From Prochilodus magdalenae (Eukaryota > Chordata > Actinopteri > Characiformes > Prochilodontidae): a DNA stretch of 64,000 nt. The DNA is taken from contig JAMWET010000914.1 of the NCBI GenBank assembly GCA_024036415.1, positions 171,501-235,500 on the forward strand. Reading direction: 5' to 3'. The notes below the pieces were generated by a model, which did no database searches, was not told the origin of the DNA, and worked only from the letters and a program-made list of their open reading frames with translations. Positions 1-12,061 of the stretch are shown here, piece by piece. Both the position numbers and the translations under genes were made by a program. Numbering within the stretch: the stretch's first letter is position 1; each line of letters begins with the position of its first letter.

Positions 1-289
1 GCACACTGGCTCTGATGCTATATCCATACCAAACAGGTGGGAGTCCTATTGTTACACAGGCTAGAAACGTGCAGTACTAAAACCCAGCAAAGCATGAAAT
101 TAGCCCTGCCAACCTGAAGTGTGGGGACTGGATTAAGTGGGACCTGCAACAGGAATTAGCCTGTAGGGCTCTGATCAAGGTAAGCTGAATTAAGTTATAA
201 GGCAGTGATTGGAATGTTTGGAAGGAAACCACATCTGGAAACATCAGTTTAAATGTAGGATTGGAAATTAGCCCTAAGCAGCTCCAGCT
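1..289. other. Unassigned sequence
   Basis: No reading frame, repeat or motif that I recognise. Confidence 0.4.
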
Positions 290-291
290 CT

Positions 292-404
292 AAGAATAAT
301 AAAAATAATAACAATAACAACAACGACAACAACAACAATAATAACAATAATACTATAACTAATAATAATATAATAATAATAATAATAATAAAACCATTAT
401 TATT

Positions 405-437
<33 letters not shown>
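292..437. repeat. Imperfect AAT/ATT microsatellite
   Basis: The tract is an AAT-type trinucleotide repeat with AAC interruptions in its first half. It switches from AAT to ATT phase near 400, giving a short inverted AT-rich centre. The apparent Ile/Leu-rich frame across it is a repeat artefact. Confidence 0.9.
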
Positions 438-438
<1 letters not shown>

Positions 439-440
439 TT

Positions 441-1095
441 ACCAACCAGCTGAATCTTCACTAACCAGCAGAAACGTCACCAACCAGCAGAACCGTCACC
501 AACCAGCAGAACCGTCACCAACCAGCAGAAACGTCACCAACCAGCAGAAACGTCACCAACCAGCAGAAACGTCACCAACCAGCAGAAACGTCACCAACCA
601 GCAGAAACGTCACCAACCAGCAGAAACGTCACCAACCAGCAGAAACGTCACCAACCAGCAGAAACGTCACCAACCAGCAGAACCGTCACCAACCAGCAGA
701 ACCGTCACCAACCAGCAGAACCGTCAGCAACCAGCAGAAACGTCATCAACCAGCAGAACCTTCACCAACCAGCAGAAACGTCATCAACCAGCAGAAATGT
801 CATCAACCAGCAGAACCTTCACCAACCAGCAGAAACGTCACCAACCAGCAGAAACGTCACCAACCAGCAGAAACGTCACCAACCAGCAGAAACGTCATCA
901 ACCTGCTGAACCTTCACCAACCAGCAGAAACGTCATCAATTAGCTGAACCTTGACCAGCCAGCAGAAACGTCATCAACTAGGTTAACCTTCACCAACCAG
1001 CAGAAACGTCACCAACCAGCAGAAACGTCACCGGCCTGAAGAACCTTTACCAACCAGCAGAAACTTTGCCAACCCGCTCAAACTTGGCCAGCCAG
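441..1095. repeat. 19-bp minisatellite
   Basis: About 34 tandem copies of a 19-bp unit, roughly AGAAACGTCACCAACCAGC, directly abutting the AAT microsatellite. Copies at 600-700 are nearly identical. Copies toward both ends carry substitutions (AACGTC to AACCTTC or ACCGTC), and the array decays after 1020. Homogeneous centre and degenerate edges are typical of a minisatellite evolving by unequal exchange. Confidence 0.95.
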
Positions 1096-2060
1096 CTGAA
1101 AGACCATGAACCACAAGAGAACTAACAAACCATCAGAGAACAAAAACCATTAGACTGTTCATCATTCGTCAAAGATCACCCAATAGAAAGTCATACTTAT
1201 CATGGACTGCCTCACTCGTTCCTCTAAACTCTAGAAGCCAGTGGACATGATCCTTGGGCTCGTACTGTAGTCAATCATCCGTCATCTCCAATCTGTATTT
1301 CAACAGGCATGAGCTTGTCCTAAAAGAAACGGCCCTTGGGGTTTCACTCAACCAGTGGTGAATTCAAAAGTGATGGAATGAATTTCTATAAATCAGCTCT
1401 TAAGGGTAATACCACGTCACCTGCACCGTGAGGGTTGTGAAGTTTAAAGATTTGCAGCTAGAATGAAGTATTTTTAGGCTTTGACTAGGAGCTCAGGGGA
1501 CGAAAACATGAGCAGTCACTGGAGAGAATAATTGAACACTAATGAAATACAGTGTTTCACCGGAGCATTTCAGCGTATGATTAATTATGCAGTACAGGAG
1601 GGACTTGGGTCTGTAGTCGGGTTCTGAGGCTGTGGGGTCCCGAGTGTCATGAACAATTTTTTTTTTTGCTTAACTAATTATTGCTGAGTAGTTTGTCTTA
1701 CTTGTGGGCACATTTCCCGTGCAGAATAATCACTTTCAGACCATGTTTTTTTCTAAATTGCAAATGAAACCCAAAGTCTACTGAGTGTCCGCCAGTTTGG
1801 CGAAACTAAATTCCCATTATAAGAGTCTGCTGAACACAATTTCTTGAGAAAAGTGGACGTACAGTAAAGATCCTGGCATGCGATTGTAACCCCACTGTAA
1901 ATGACTATCTTGGACAACTGCAAGGGCTTTGATGAATTGGACCAAGTGGCTATAGAAAAGGTCAAAGAAGTCAATGGTGTTGCCCTTGGAGACAGGAAAA
2001 GAAAGATGTAGAGACCTCGGAGGACAAAACCATTACCAGGGATGGGCCTGAGGATGTACC
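1096..2060. other. Unassigned sequence
   Basis: Nothing recognised apart from a short T-run near 1660. A 122-codon minus-strand frame here runs antisense into the Tc1 remnant and has no family resemblance. Confidence 0.4.
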
Positions 2061-2285
2061 TGGTGTCATTCCATCTCCACCCCTGTCGCACCATCTGCAG
2101 GAACTGTGTGAGGATGTTCAAGCTGCATGGGATGGATCATCACAGGACTCCATTAGGAACCTCTACAGCTCCATGATGCCGAGACGTCTGGCATGTTGGG
2201 TTAGCAAACACGGCGGCCTGATGCCATACTGAGAGACAGACTTCTGTATGTGCAGCTTAACAAATATCGCCCATGTCATAAGAGG
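2061..2285 (+). mobile_element. Tc1-like family A remnant, transposase C-terminus
   Basis: The plus strand at about 2090-2232 reads as the C-terminal tail of a Tc1/mariner transposase: LQELCEDVQAAWDG, then SIRNLYSSM, MPRRLACWV and SKHGG..PY followed by a stop. This matches the family pattern of an amphipathic helix, a PRR motif and a terminal GG.TxY. The following AATAAATAT-like 3' segment is shared with the copies at 9.6, 12.1 and 17.4 kb. The catalytic core is absent, so this is a fossil. Confidence 0.8.
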
Positions 2286-3914
2286 AATTCTGCAGTGCTG
2301 AGACACTAGGTGGTCAATCAGCAACATCAACAGGTCACTTAGCAAGCGTGCTGGACTTGAAGACTTCTGATAAAGGCTGAAGGAACCCTGTTGACCCGTT
2401 CTGAATGATGGAATAACACTCTTGTTTCATTGCTAGTTTCAGGTTTTGATTGGAAACCAAAGGATTCACGAAAATCATGAAACCACAAACGGGATTTTCA
2501 TCTTCTCTATGCAATCTAGCCCCATAGCAACCTTGCCAAGTAAGGTCTCCCATTGGTTAGGACATACGGTGGACCAATTCTCTTAGAAGAAAAGATGACT
2601 TCATGTGTCTTCTAGAAGCCTCGAACACCGATTCAGAACACATCCCGTCTGGCCAACTGAAGGCCTAGTTCTAACAGTCATGGTGTTTCACTAGAAATCA
2701 CATGTTTAATATCTGTATATTCATGCCCAAAAAAATGTATGCCCTAAAATTGTAAGGTGCCTCCAATTGCCAATTGCAATTATCAACCACACCAACACAA
2801 ACTCAAATGTAGTTGGAAAGGGGCGCATAAGGTGGAGTAGTGCATCCAAGGATTTGGGTATGATTATATATTTTATTCATCATTTTATTTAATGTTTATC
2901 TAGTCATCTTCCTAACTGTAGGTAACGTTAGCTTCCCATTTCCACCCACTCTCGGAATCTTTCCTGGTTGTATGGCAATGCTAGCACATGCTCCCACTGA
3001 GACACATGAAGAAGTGGCCTTTATACAACCCATATCCTGCCGAAACCTGGACCAAGTGGAATGGTCAACGGTGACTAAAAGCTATTGGTGTTAGCACAAG
3101 ACCCCACTTAGCTCATTTTCATCAAACCCGGGAACTGAGGTATAAAATTAATTGAATAAAACCATATTCCCTTGCTTATTAGCAGTCTTGCATTCACATG
3201 TATTCATAGTTCAAAGCACATAGTTTAACATAAATGTAGCATTAAAAATTTTAAAAGTCTGTTTTGTATCTGAACTGAATTGAAATGAGGAACAACCATT
3301 ACTGCCACCAGTTCAGTTCTGACCAGGCTATTGACCTGAGAGCACAGTGAGACATTTTCTATGAAATATTAATATTCTCATGGCTCAGATACGAAACTGG
3401 AACATGTTTTTTGTCGGTTGGCAGTTTTGGTAGGTTATAATGTAATGCTAATCTGTTGCCGGAGGGCTATTGTGAGAAGACCTGATGGCCCAAGGTTGGT
3501 TAACCACAGGTTGGCCACAGCATGGCCAATTAAGTCCAATCGCTTCCTAGCCTAGACCCCAGGTTCTGCCAGACATGTTTGTGTTCCTGCTTCAACATTT
3601 TCCAGTATAGATATGGTTCAGTGTAGCTCAATAACACTCAAAACCTGCTCATGAAAGTTCTGTTTGAATGTTATTCTTGTCTAGTTCTGGTATTCGTTAT
3701 TCTCAGCGGTTCTTTGATGAAAGACTATACAAGGTTAAAGGATCTGGCAACAATCGTAGCCTTTGTAATGACTTCATTCGTGCAGAAATGATGGGAAATT
3801 ATCCTGGCTCATTGTAATTCCCTCAAATTATTTGTGAGCTGGGGTTAACATGGAAATTAATTTCTGAAGGTTCCATAATTCAGGCTAATTCTGGCTTTTC
3901 AACAATGAAAAGGT
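2286..3914. other. Unassigned sequence
   Basis: Mixed AT-rich sequence. I see no repeat family, coding frame or RNA gene that I can support. Confidence 0.4.
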
Positions 3915-3943
3915 GGGGGAGGAGTGTGGGGTAGGGGTAGGGG
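3915..3943 (+). other. G-quadruplex-like tract
   Basis: Four G runs lie close together: five Gs at 3915, then four each at 3928, 3934 and 3940. The last three are separated only by TA. The spacing fits the canonical intramolecular quadruplex pattern. A short GT repeat follows. Function is unknown. Confidence 0.6.
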
Positions 3944-4174
3944 TGTGTGTGTGGTGGTCTTGGGCAACATCCTATTTGGGGACCTTACTTTCAACAATAT
4001 CCTGGTAAATCTATATGAAGGCCATATATTAGAATATAATTATTTTGGTACAATTCATTACTAAAACATTGATTGTGATTGGTTGAGTAATTAATATTCA
4101 GTCAATCTCTTGACTTAATATTGTTTGTCATTATCATCACTTCATCCATTATATCAGCTTTACTACCCATATAG

Positions 4175-4318
4175 ACTGTACAGTTCCAGACTGTAGTCCA
4201 TCTGTTTCTCTGTATACTGCATTACCCTATTTCTTCAATGGTCAGGACCCCCACAGGACCACCACAGAGCAGGTATTACGTGGGTGGTGGATCATTCTCA
4301 GCACTGCAGTTAAACCGC
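4175..4318 (-). mobile_element. Fragment of dispersed non-autonomous element (type D)
   Basis: The reverse complement matches the copies at 12.8-13.25 kb and 18.75-18.97 kb. Shared landmarks are the CACTGCAGTGCTGAGAATG block, GGTCCTGACCATTGAAGAAC and the ACAGATGGACTACAGTCTG block. I associate the family with characiform/catfish genomes; this attribution is from memory. Only the central to 3' part is present. Confidence 0.7.
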
Positions 4319-4321
4319 CCG

Positions 4322-4432
4322 TGTACCACCTCTTCTCTTTTTACGGATCCAATCACTCACGCCCCCCAGGTATTCACCGACCCATGATCCGTGTGCAGCG
4401 CCATCTACAGGAGCCTGAGGTTAATCTGTATC
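4322..4432 (+). repeat. Dispersed repeat X, copy 1
   Basis: The block containing GCAGCGCCATCT(A/G)C(A/T)GGAGCC, preceded by a GGATCC...CACTCA segment, recurs at 16.61-16.71 kb on the same strand and at 35.41-35.50 kb inverted. Each copy is about 100 bp. Superfamily is unknown. Confidence 0.7.
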
Positions 4433-5223
4433 CAGTATTAGCAGAATGATTTATAGCCTAGTACGGGTCATGCAAAATACATCGCCTTCTGTTCGAATTC
4501 ATGAGATAACAAATTCAAATTTGCTCACTGCTGAAAGATTTTTCCGTTTGTCTCCTGAATTCCATCATACAGTATTGCATGCAGCTGCTCCACGTAATAT
4601 TCCATAGTGAAAACTGGGGCTCTATCACAAACTTTAGATTCAGGACCACTTCTCCAACGGCAGGCAGGCTGAACCAGTGCGAATCTACTGAAGAGTAGAT
4701 AATGGCTGATGTGTCGTCTTTGAGAATTAGCATATAAATGAGCATTGTGCTTATCAAGGCCTATTTGGGAGCCAACCTGCATTGAACAATGAAGTTCCGG
4801 CCCGTTAATGTAAAGAACTCTGCCTGTATTTGAACATTCAATCTGAGGGATGCTGTTTATCAGTGGGGACAATTCTCTCCTGACATGTCGGGATTAGAAA
4901 TCTGTCCTCGGGGACAACTAATCAACACCTTACACAGCTGAGGAATAGATGAATAAATAAGACGGGATAAGAAAATGAAAGTGTGAGGACGGCTGTATAG
5001 GTAACTCTATCCTTTATAGTCCCTTAAAACAGCCATCGAAGCATTTATTCAGATCGCAGTTCTACACACCCTAGGATCTTTCCCTAGAATGAAACGAGCC
5101 GTTTCCCTTTTATGGTGAGCTCATGAATATTTAGATGAGGGCTGCTCTGATTGACTGGTTTACAGCGAGACCCTGCCCACAATGAACACACAGAAGCACC
5201 ATGTGGAAATAGACTAAATGAAG
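4433..5223. other. Unassigned sequence
   Basis: No recognised repeat. Overlapping minus-strand frames of 80 and 115 codons at 4.5-4.9 kb have no recognisable domain. Confidence 0.35.
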
Positions 5224-5866
5224 TAAGCCTCTGTGTAAATAAGCCCCGCCCTCATACTGTTCAGTTAGCTATGCTAGTTAGCTTGGAGCTAATGGTAGTC
5301 GCTAACGCTCCCTATACTACTGTATACTATAGCTACTGGCTTTCCATCTGGACACCAGTAGATTAAAGTTGGTCCTCACTGAGGAACTCTCAGTTTAAGA
5401 TGATCTGCTTCAACCAGCAAACACGGATACAATCAAACAGCACTTACAGGCTGCTGTTGGGGTGGTGATGCTAATAAAGGTGGAGCTGCTACTCTGTTTA
5501 GTCTCTTCAGGGTCAAATGCTGAGCGGAGCTGCTTCGTACACAGATACAATCAAACAGCACTTACAGTAAGCCTCTGTGTAAATAAGCTCCGCCGTCATA
5601 TTATTGAGTTAGCTATGGTAGTTAGCGTGGAGCTAATGCTAGTAGCTAACGTTAGCTATACTAGCTTCTGACTTTCCATCTGGGCATCAACACAAAGTAG
5701 ATTAAAGTTGGTCCTCACTGTGGAAGTCTCAGTTTAAGATGATCTGCCTCATCCGGCAAACACGGATACAATCAAACAGCACTTACAGGCTGCTGTTGGG
5801 GTGGTGATGCTAATAAAGGTGGAGCTGCCTCTTCAGGGTCAAATGCTGAGCGGAACTGCTTCGTAG
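5224..5866. repeat. Tandem duplication, 344-bp unit
   Basis: The block starting TAAGCCTCTGTGTAAATAAG at 5224 recurs at 5568. It carries the AACACGGATACAATCAAACA block, GGTGATGCTAATAAAGGTGG and TTCAGGGTCAAATGCTGAGC in the same order. A third partial piece with the same motif sits at the junction near 5541. The second copy includes the palindromic core AGCTAACGTTAGCT. The copies are diverged by substitutions and small indels. Confidence 0.85.
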
Positions 5867-6646
5867 TGTCCAGAGAGGTTTAGGAAACCGTCCGGAGTGG
5901 ACTGTGAAGACTGTAGGACTAAAATTGTTCCAGGATCCGGTTAAGGATGTGGGAGGTGAAGTTCCTATTTGCTGGCATGTTGTGCAGATTTTCAGTTCCA
6001 CCTTTTTTGCTAGTGATGCTGAGGTCACGTTTAGGCACCTGTACAAGCCACAGCATATCAGTTGTTGGGGAAGGAGACGACAACAATGGCGGCACCCTAG
6101 AAGAGCATGCAGTGGCCTGCTGGAGAACATCGTCTACGTCTTCTTACCTCCAGTGGTTGATCCATGCTGCTTCCTGGATATAAACAAACATCTGGAATAA
6201 CAGCACAAACGCTCACAAGTCATCTACACGCTCCGCCATCTTGGAACCACTAGCACACTGTATCCTTTTATGTTCCTCGGTTCCAATGATAGCAAATAGC
6301 AAACACTGGCTGGCTCCCTGACTAGCTGCAGGTTCTACGAAACATGAATGGGACCAACTCAACAACCGGTTCCTTTGGTTCAAAAGGGCTATTGGAGGTC
6401 AACTCGGCTCAAACTCATGTTACGGGTCAACCACCAACGTTCAGTTTCACACATGAACTTTTGTTTGATTTTCTCCATTTTAATTCGTTTCCTTGACAAC
6501 AATGGCAACACCCTAGAAGAGCATGCAGTGACCTGCTGGAGAACATCGTCTACATCTTCTTACCTCCAGTGGTTGATCCATGCTGCTTCCTGGATATAAA
6601 CAAACATCTGGAATAACAGCACAAATGCTCACAGGTCATCTATACG

Positions 6647-7765
6647 CAGGGCTCTAGACTAACTTTTTGAACTAGTTGCACTGGTGCGCCTAACGTTTTT
6701 TCTTAGGTGCACCAGCACCAAAGTTAGGTGCACCCAAATTTTAAACTGCATCACATTCAGAACAGCAGTTTTACATGTTCACTTTTTTTTTTTTTTAAAT
6801 CGCTGTCCATATAGGCAATATTGACTTGTAAATGACTAACTAACAATGTGGTCAGCATAAAGTTCTTTATTTGAAGCACAATTCTACAAGAAAGGTAACA
6901 CTTGGGCAGCGCATTTGTCGCGGCATGTAAGGTGTTTTATAGACGCGTTGTGCTCTTACAGCGCTTCAAATCGAAATGTATTAGAACCCGTCACAAACGC
7001 ACTACTGCCGACCATGGTCTTCCCACACTCCTTACAGTCTGTGACTCGGAGTCGATCGTATGTGGCTAGTTATCTGATGCCGTCTCCGGACCAGGGCTTG
7101 ACATAACCAACGCTCTGACACGGAGCCATCAGCCTCCCAGGTTAACAATTTTCGAACAGATCAGGCCTGAACTGAACATTCTTAACCAAAATGTTGTAAA
7201 TCATTCTTTTCGCCGTCTCTCGCCATCCGCAGCTACACCCGCTCTGTTTATCTGACGGGCCTAGGCTACTCACCGCTCTGTCTGACTGCTAGTGTTGTGT
7301 CGTTCGCGAACGTTCGAATGAACGAATCATTTGAGTAAACATAATGAACCGAATAACTTCCTCAGCTGATTCGACTCAGCAGCGACCGTGCAGGCCGGCA
7401 GGGAAACTGCTGTGTGGTCTGTGAATCACTGAATTACCCGCGAATCTGGTGGCGGAGACTCTCATTGCGAGGGAACTGTGCTTGCTCAGTGATTCGTTCA
7501 GTGAACTGAGGGCTCCCGTTCACTCACTGATTCGTTTACTGAACGTACTATCACTCAGTCCAGACTGCGCTCCGGGGTCCCGCCCTTCACCATCTTTGAT
7601 TGGTTTAGACCACGAAATGGGCCTAATGTGTGTCTGTTTTTAACCACAGGGAGACTTTCAGAGACTTTTTCTTTTTTCCCCTATCGAACGGCTGGTCGCA
7701 CTGGTGCGACCTCAGATTTTTTTTTTTTCGCACAATTGAGAAATTAGGTCGCATCTAGAGCCCTG
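6647..7765. mobile_element. Non-autonomous hAT-like DNA transposon
   Basis: The ends are perfect 12-bp inverted repeats, CAGGGCTCTAGA and TCTAGAGCCCTG. Both subterminal regions carry a GCACTGGTGCG palindrome-like block. The element splits the second 417-bp tandem unit: the flanking repeat resumes immediately after it, which defines the boundaries. A 5-bp direct repeat ATACG lies on each side; hAT elements usually make 8 bp, so the class call is tentative. No transposase frame of meaningful length is present, so it would need to be mobilised in trans. Confidence 0.8.
7288..7560. mobile_element. Possible nested MITE with GAACGA-rich ends
   Basis: Inside the larger element, the left end (GTCGTTCGCGAACGTTCG, then AATGAACGAATCA) and the right end (TGATTCGTTTACTGAACG) are imperfect inverted matches around a 150-bp core. 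AACGAATCA and TTCGTTCAGTG motifs are repeated. This could be a nested insertion or simply subterminal repeats of the host element. Confidence 0.4.
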
Positions 7766-8434
7766 ATACGCCCCGCTATCTTGGAAACACTACCACACCC
7801 TGTATCCTTTTATGTTCCTCGGTTCCAATGATAGCAAATAGCAAACACTGGCTGGCTCCCTGACTAGCAGCAAGGTTCTACGAAGCCTGAATGGGACCAA
7901 CTCAACAACCGGTTCCTTTGGTTCTAAAGGGCTATTGGAGGTGAACTCGGCTTAAACTCACGTTATGGGTCAACCACCAACGTTCAGTTTCACACATGAA
8001 ATTTTGTTTGATTTTCGCCATTTTAATTCGTTTCCTTGACAACAATGGCGGCACCCTAGAAGAGCATGCAGTGACCTTCTGGAGAACATCGTCTACGTCT
8101 TCTTACCTCCAGTGGTTGATCCATGCTGCTTCCTGGATATAAACAAACATCTGGAATAACAGCACCAACGCTCACAGGTCATCTATACGCTCCGCTATCT
8201 TGGAACCACTAGCACACCCTGTATCCTTTTATGTTCCTCGGTTCCAATGATAGCAAATAGCAAATACTGGCTGGGTTAGTTCTACGAAACATGAATCGGA
8301 CCAACTCAACAACCGGTTCCTTTGGTTCAAAAGGGCTATTGAAGGTCAACTCGGCTCAAACTCATGTTACGGGTCAATCGCCAACGTTCAGTTTCACACA
8401 TGCAATTTAGTTTGATTTTCGCCCTTTTAATTCA

Positions 8435-9593
8435 AAGCGCTGCCTTGCCTCAGTCTTTAGAATCAAATACAACAGGACGCCTCAAATCACTGACCAACCA
8501 ATCTTGCATAAAGTTAGGTCATGCCAACAAATAAGGTCCCTCAAATCTTGAGCAAATATCGCATAAAGGCAGGATTACACACCGGCGGTCTCATGAATAA
8601 AACCTGGGTTAGATTCCACCATCTAATTATGCACGGCGGCTGACTAGCTTAAGTGCGCACACCTAAAAATATGCTAATGTATGATAACCTTCCCACTGCA
8701 TGCTCATCTTCATTAATGGCAATCAACTTGGAATATCGTTCAGGTGAACAAGCCACTTCATATCCATAACTATCTGCTGATACAGCCAATGGACCGCTCC
8801 TAATGAACAATGATAAGCGTCTATTCCAGAATCCATAACTTTCAAATCAGGATCAAAAGGCGTTATCGAAGTGAAGCAGACTACAAGCACCATCACAAAG
8901 TCACTTCTGAGACCAGGCCGGATTCCAGCTAGGTAGGCCAAACGGCAGTGGCTACAGACTATTCTACTGCCGCTACACTGAGCAGAATGCTAAGCAGCCC
9001 TTCAGACATTGTTAATGGAAACTGGGCGCAGTGCGGATAATGGCAAAGGCAAGAGGCTCTACCGAGGAACACTGGGTTCTGTTCTCCGTCCACCTGCTTT
9101 GAACTGTTATCCAGAAGAGAAACTCTTTGCCAAGTACAGAATTGAAGGAAATGTCTCCAGGCTTCAGAGCCCTCTTCTTAGGAACGTGTGGTCACGACAT
9201 GGCATATCATTGAGAAAAGGAATGATGGAGGGAAGGACCACCCCCACCAACCCTTCCCCCTAAAAGCCCTCTTAAAAGCAAAGTGCTAAAAGGTTCTGTA
9301 GCACCTTCACAGCTGTTTCAATGCCGAGATTAAAGCTGAACATTTCTGGTCATTGATATTCCGTTGATGATCCTACAGGCCGGACAATTTCAAACCACAT
9401 TCATCACATGATGCAACATCCCAGCAGCTGAAACTAATGACTCTTTCGAGGGCAGCTGGGAAACCGGTCAAAGACAGCTCTTATTTTCAACAGACGGTTG
9501 GAAATCTATTCTGAAAAAAGATGGTGTGACCTAATTTTCCTGTTTTAATCATCTCATCATCAAAAGAAGAGTTGCCCAAATAGCGGATTCGAG
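8435..9593. other. Unassigned sequence with a possible conserved non-coding stretch
   Basis: About 8590-8720 carries homeodomain-like TAATTA and an octamer-like ATGCTAAT in otherwise non-repetitive sequence, suggestive of a regulatory element only by composition. An 84-codon plus-strand frame at 9009-9263 has no recognisable domain. Confidence 0.25.
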
Positions 9594-10165
9594 TTTGACC
9601 AGCCATGCATGTGACGTAAGCAAGGACAGGCCTTATTCCTGTACCTGACTGACACAACAGCCACACAGGACTACATGCACACAGACCGTTACCACGACTG
9701 TCCTTAACCCCACGTCACTGTCACCAAAGACTGCAGTGGTGTCGTACCAGACTGTCATGGAGTGACTCAGAATGGCGTTGGGTCATCTTTAGTCTTGGTG
9801 GAGACGCCCAACGAATCCGTGTGTGGAGGCACCGTGGTCAGCACCAAGATGAACGGTTTGTTGTCACACGTCCAGAAGGCCTGGTGTCCCTCCACCTCCA
9901 CCCCTACCGCACCATCTGCAGGAACTGTGTGAGGATATTTACGCTGCATGGGATGGATTATCACAGGACACCATTAGGAACCTCTACAGCTCCATACCGA
10001 GACGTCTGGCGTGTTGGGTTAGCAAACATGGCGGCCCGACGCCATACTGAGAGACAGACTTCTGTATGTGTAGCTCAATAAATATTGATCATATCAGTCT
10101 AAACTTATCATCAGTTATTGATCCTGGTCACCTTTATCTTCCTTCCCAACACCACTGCAATCCCA
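9594..10165 (+). mobile_element. Tc1-like family A, internally deleted copy
   Basis: This is one of the longer copies of family A. It includes remnants of the central transposase, with frames reading the HRHQRLQW-like segment and a VWRHRGQHQDERFVV segment (the VWRRRGE region that follows the first catalytic Asp). It then jumps directly to the C-terminal LQELCED helix and the PRRLACWVSKHGG tail, stopping near 10050. The catalytic Asp-to-Glu core is deleted. The same junction occurs in the 12.1 and 22.3 kb copies. The 3' segment ends in the shared TTATCTTCCTTCCCAACA block. Confidence 0.85.
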
Positions 10166-10183
10166 CACTTTTATGTGGGTAGG

Positions 10184-10217
<34 letters not shown>
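10184..10217. repeat. (TA)n microsatellite
   Basis: About 17 uninterrupted TA dinucleotides directly after the 3' segment of the Tc1 family A copy. Confidence 0.95.
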
Positions 10218-10220
<3 letters not shown>

Positions 10221-10789
10221 CCGTATGACCGTACGCTTCCATACACCTGCAGATTCAGCTACTTCCTTTACACTATGGTCTTTGGCCACGCCCACATGCA
10301 GACCCTTCTTTTAGCCAATCATTAACATCGGCTCTGGAGCGTTTTCCACACATGGAACAAGACCACCTTAAACACACAAGGTATGAGGAAAATATTTTTT
10401 GATCTGGTTAACTACTGATAGGAACAGAAAGGCTGGGAACAAACGTAAACATTTTAAACTATATTATTATTAACATAACTATACTAAGTAAGCCTAAGGA
10501 GCCGACTTGCATACGCGGAAATAGTTCCAACTGCCTCTGAAGTGGATGCATAAAGACAGAACGAACGGCTCCACTGAACGATGGCAAAGAGCTACTTTAA
10601 ATAGATGAACTGAATTCAGCAGGATCTCATAAAACATGATGAAGCATGTCTGAGTCAGCCGTGCGAGCATATCGACCTAAAGCAGCTGAGCAAGGCCTGG
10701 AGTTATCTCAGGCCACCGGAAAAAACTGCCTACGGTAAACGGAGTATAAACAGCAGAGATATACAGTGCTAATATCAGCCCCCAGGGAA

Positions 10790-11770
10790 AAATTAGGTTT
10801 ATTTCAATGTGTTAAAAATGTACTTAAATACCAGTTAAGTACATTTTAAGCACATTAATATTTACTGCTAAATACAGGTGCAAAAATTAAAAATTACAAG
10901 TATAATAATAACAAGTACCTTTTACTTTATTAGTACTTTAGTTTACTTTTGAGAAGGTTACTATGTAAGTATATTTTAAATGCACTAGGTTACTTAAGTA
11001 TCTTTTAATGAACCTAAGCAGTGTTTCAAAATAGTACAGTTCAGTAGAGTTAGTGCTATTTCATAGAGTATATGTTTAATAGCACTAATGATTATATTTA
11101 GCATATTAAGTACATAGTTACAGGGGTTGGACAATGAAACTGAAACACCTGTCATTTTAGTGTGGGAGGTCTCATGGCTAAATTGGACCAGCCTGGTGGC
11201 CAATCTTCATTAACTGCACATTGCACCAGTAAGAGCAGAGTGTGAAGGTTCAGTTAGCAGGTAAGAGCACAGTTCTGCTCAACATACTGCAATGCACACA
11301 GCATTATGGGTGACATACCAGAGTTCAAAAGAGGACAGACTGTTGGTGCACGTCTTGCTGGCGCATCTGTGACCAAGACAGCAAGTCTTTGTGATGTATC
11401 AAGAGCCACGGTATCCAGGGTAATGTCAGCATACCACCAAGAAGGACGAACCTCCACCAGCATCACGTAGTGACCTGGCCACTATCCTGCAAGAAGAATG
11501 GCTTAAACTCCCTCTGACCACTGTGCAGGACGCAGTATATGTCATTCCCAAGACCAACTGACGCTGTATTGGCCGCAAAAGGAGGCCCTACACCATACTA
11601 ATAAATGATTGTGGTCTAAAACCAGGTGTTTCAGTTTCATTGTCCAACCCCTGTAGTATAAGAATATAGCTCACGTTCAGTACAGTAATCATGAGTACTA
11701 GAAAGTATACTAAATTTACTAAATACTTAAATTACTTAAGTATCTTTCAGTGTACTTTTTTTCTCCCGTG
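10790..11770. repeat. AAGTA-rich dispersed repeat, split by a Tc1 element
   Basis: The flanks (10790-11120 and 11654-11770) are dense in AAGTA/TACTT words such as TTACTTAAGTATCTTT and ACAAGTATAATAATAACAAG. A similar stretch lies at 48.42-48.69 kb with the same ATTACAAGTATAATAATTAC core. The Tc1-like element at 11121 is inserted in it, so this repeat is older. Superfamily is not determined. Confidence 0.65.
11121..11653 (+). mobile_element. Complete internally deleted Tc1-like element (family T)
   Basis: The ends are about 31-bp inverted repeats starting CAGGGGTTGGACAATGAAAC, each flanked by the TA target duplication of Tc1/mariner. The left half encodes the N-terminal helix-turn-helix region (GRVYQ-type segment near 11310-11450). 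It joins at about 11455 directly to the C-terminal helix region (RSDLATILQEEW, then GGPTPY and a stop). All catalytic residues are missing. A second copy with the same junction lies inverted at 23056. Confidence 0.93.
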
Positions 11771-12061
11771 TCTTTTAACGTTCTAGGTGGTCACCCGAGT
11801 AACTGTTAGGTTAGGTATCCCAACGTTCTAGCTACTGCACGTCACGCCCACACTGGATTTGCCATGGCACATGTTTGAATCAAGCTCATTCACTGTTTAG
11901 GAAAACATCGTCCTGTCCAGACATGAGACATTTCACTGAAATCACATTTGAGTTTTTCAAAATAATACACGAAGACTTTTATTTTGGAAAAGAAAAATTC
12001 CCTAACTAAACTAGCATAGTACTCCATGTTCCTATCCTGTAAAACGTGTATATATGAAGGT
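11771..12061. other. Unassigned sequence
   Basis: No feature recognised. Confidence 0.4.

Larger units (their letters stand above)
6084..8434. repeat. Tandem array, 417-bp unit, three copies
   Basis: Units start at AATGGCGGCACCCTAGAAGA (6084), a variant at 6501, and again at 8044. The first interval is 417 bp. The second is 1543 bp because a 1.1-kb mobile element is inserted in the middle copy. Each unit contains CCTCCAGTGGTTGATCCATG, TTTTATGTTCCTCGGTTCC and CAACTCAACAACCGGTTCC. The third copy is cut short at about 8434. Short frames in the units are partly shared between copies but have no recognisable product. Confidence 0.9.

Noticed and set aside
441..1095. CRISPR-like regular repeats
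   Set aside because: Units are contiguous 19-bp tandem copies without spacers, in a vertebrate genome.
11254..11466. 70-codon minus frame and its 61-codon counterpart at 23243
   Set aside because: Their presence in both copies looked like conservation, but they are antisense to the Tc1 N-terminal coding region and are shared only because the element is.
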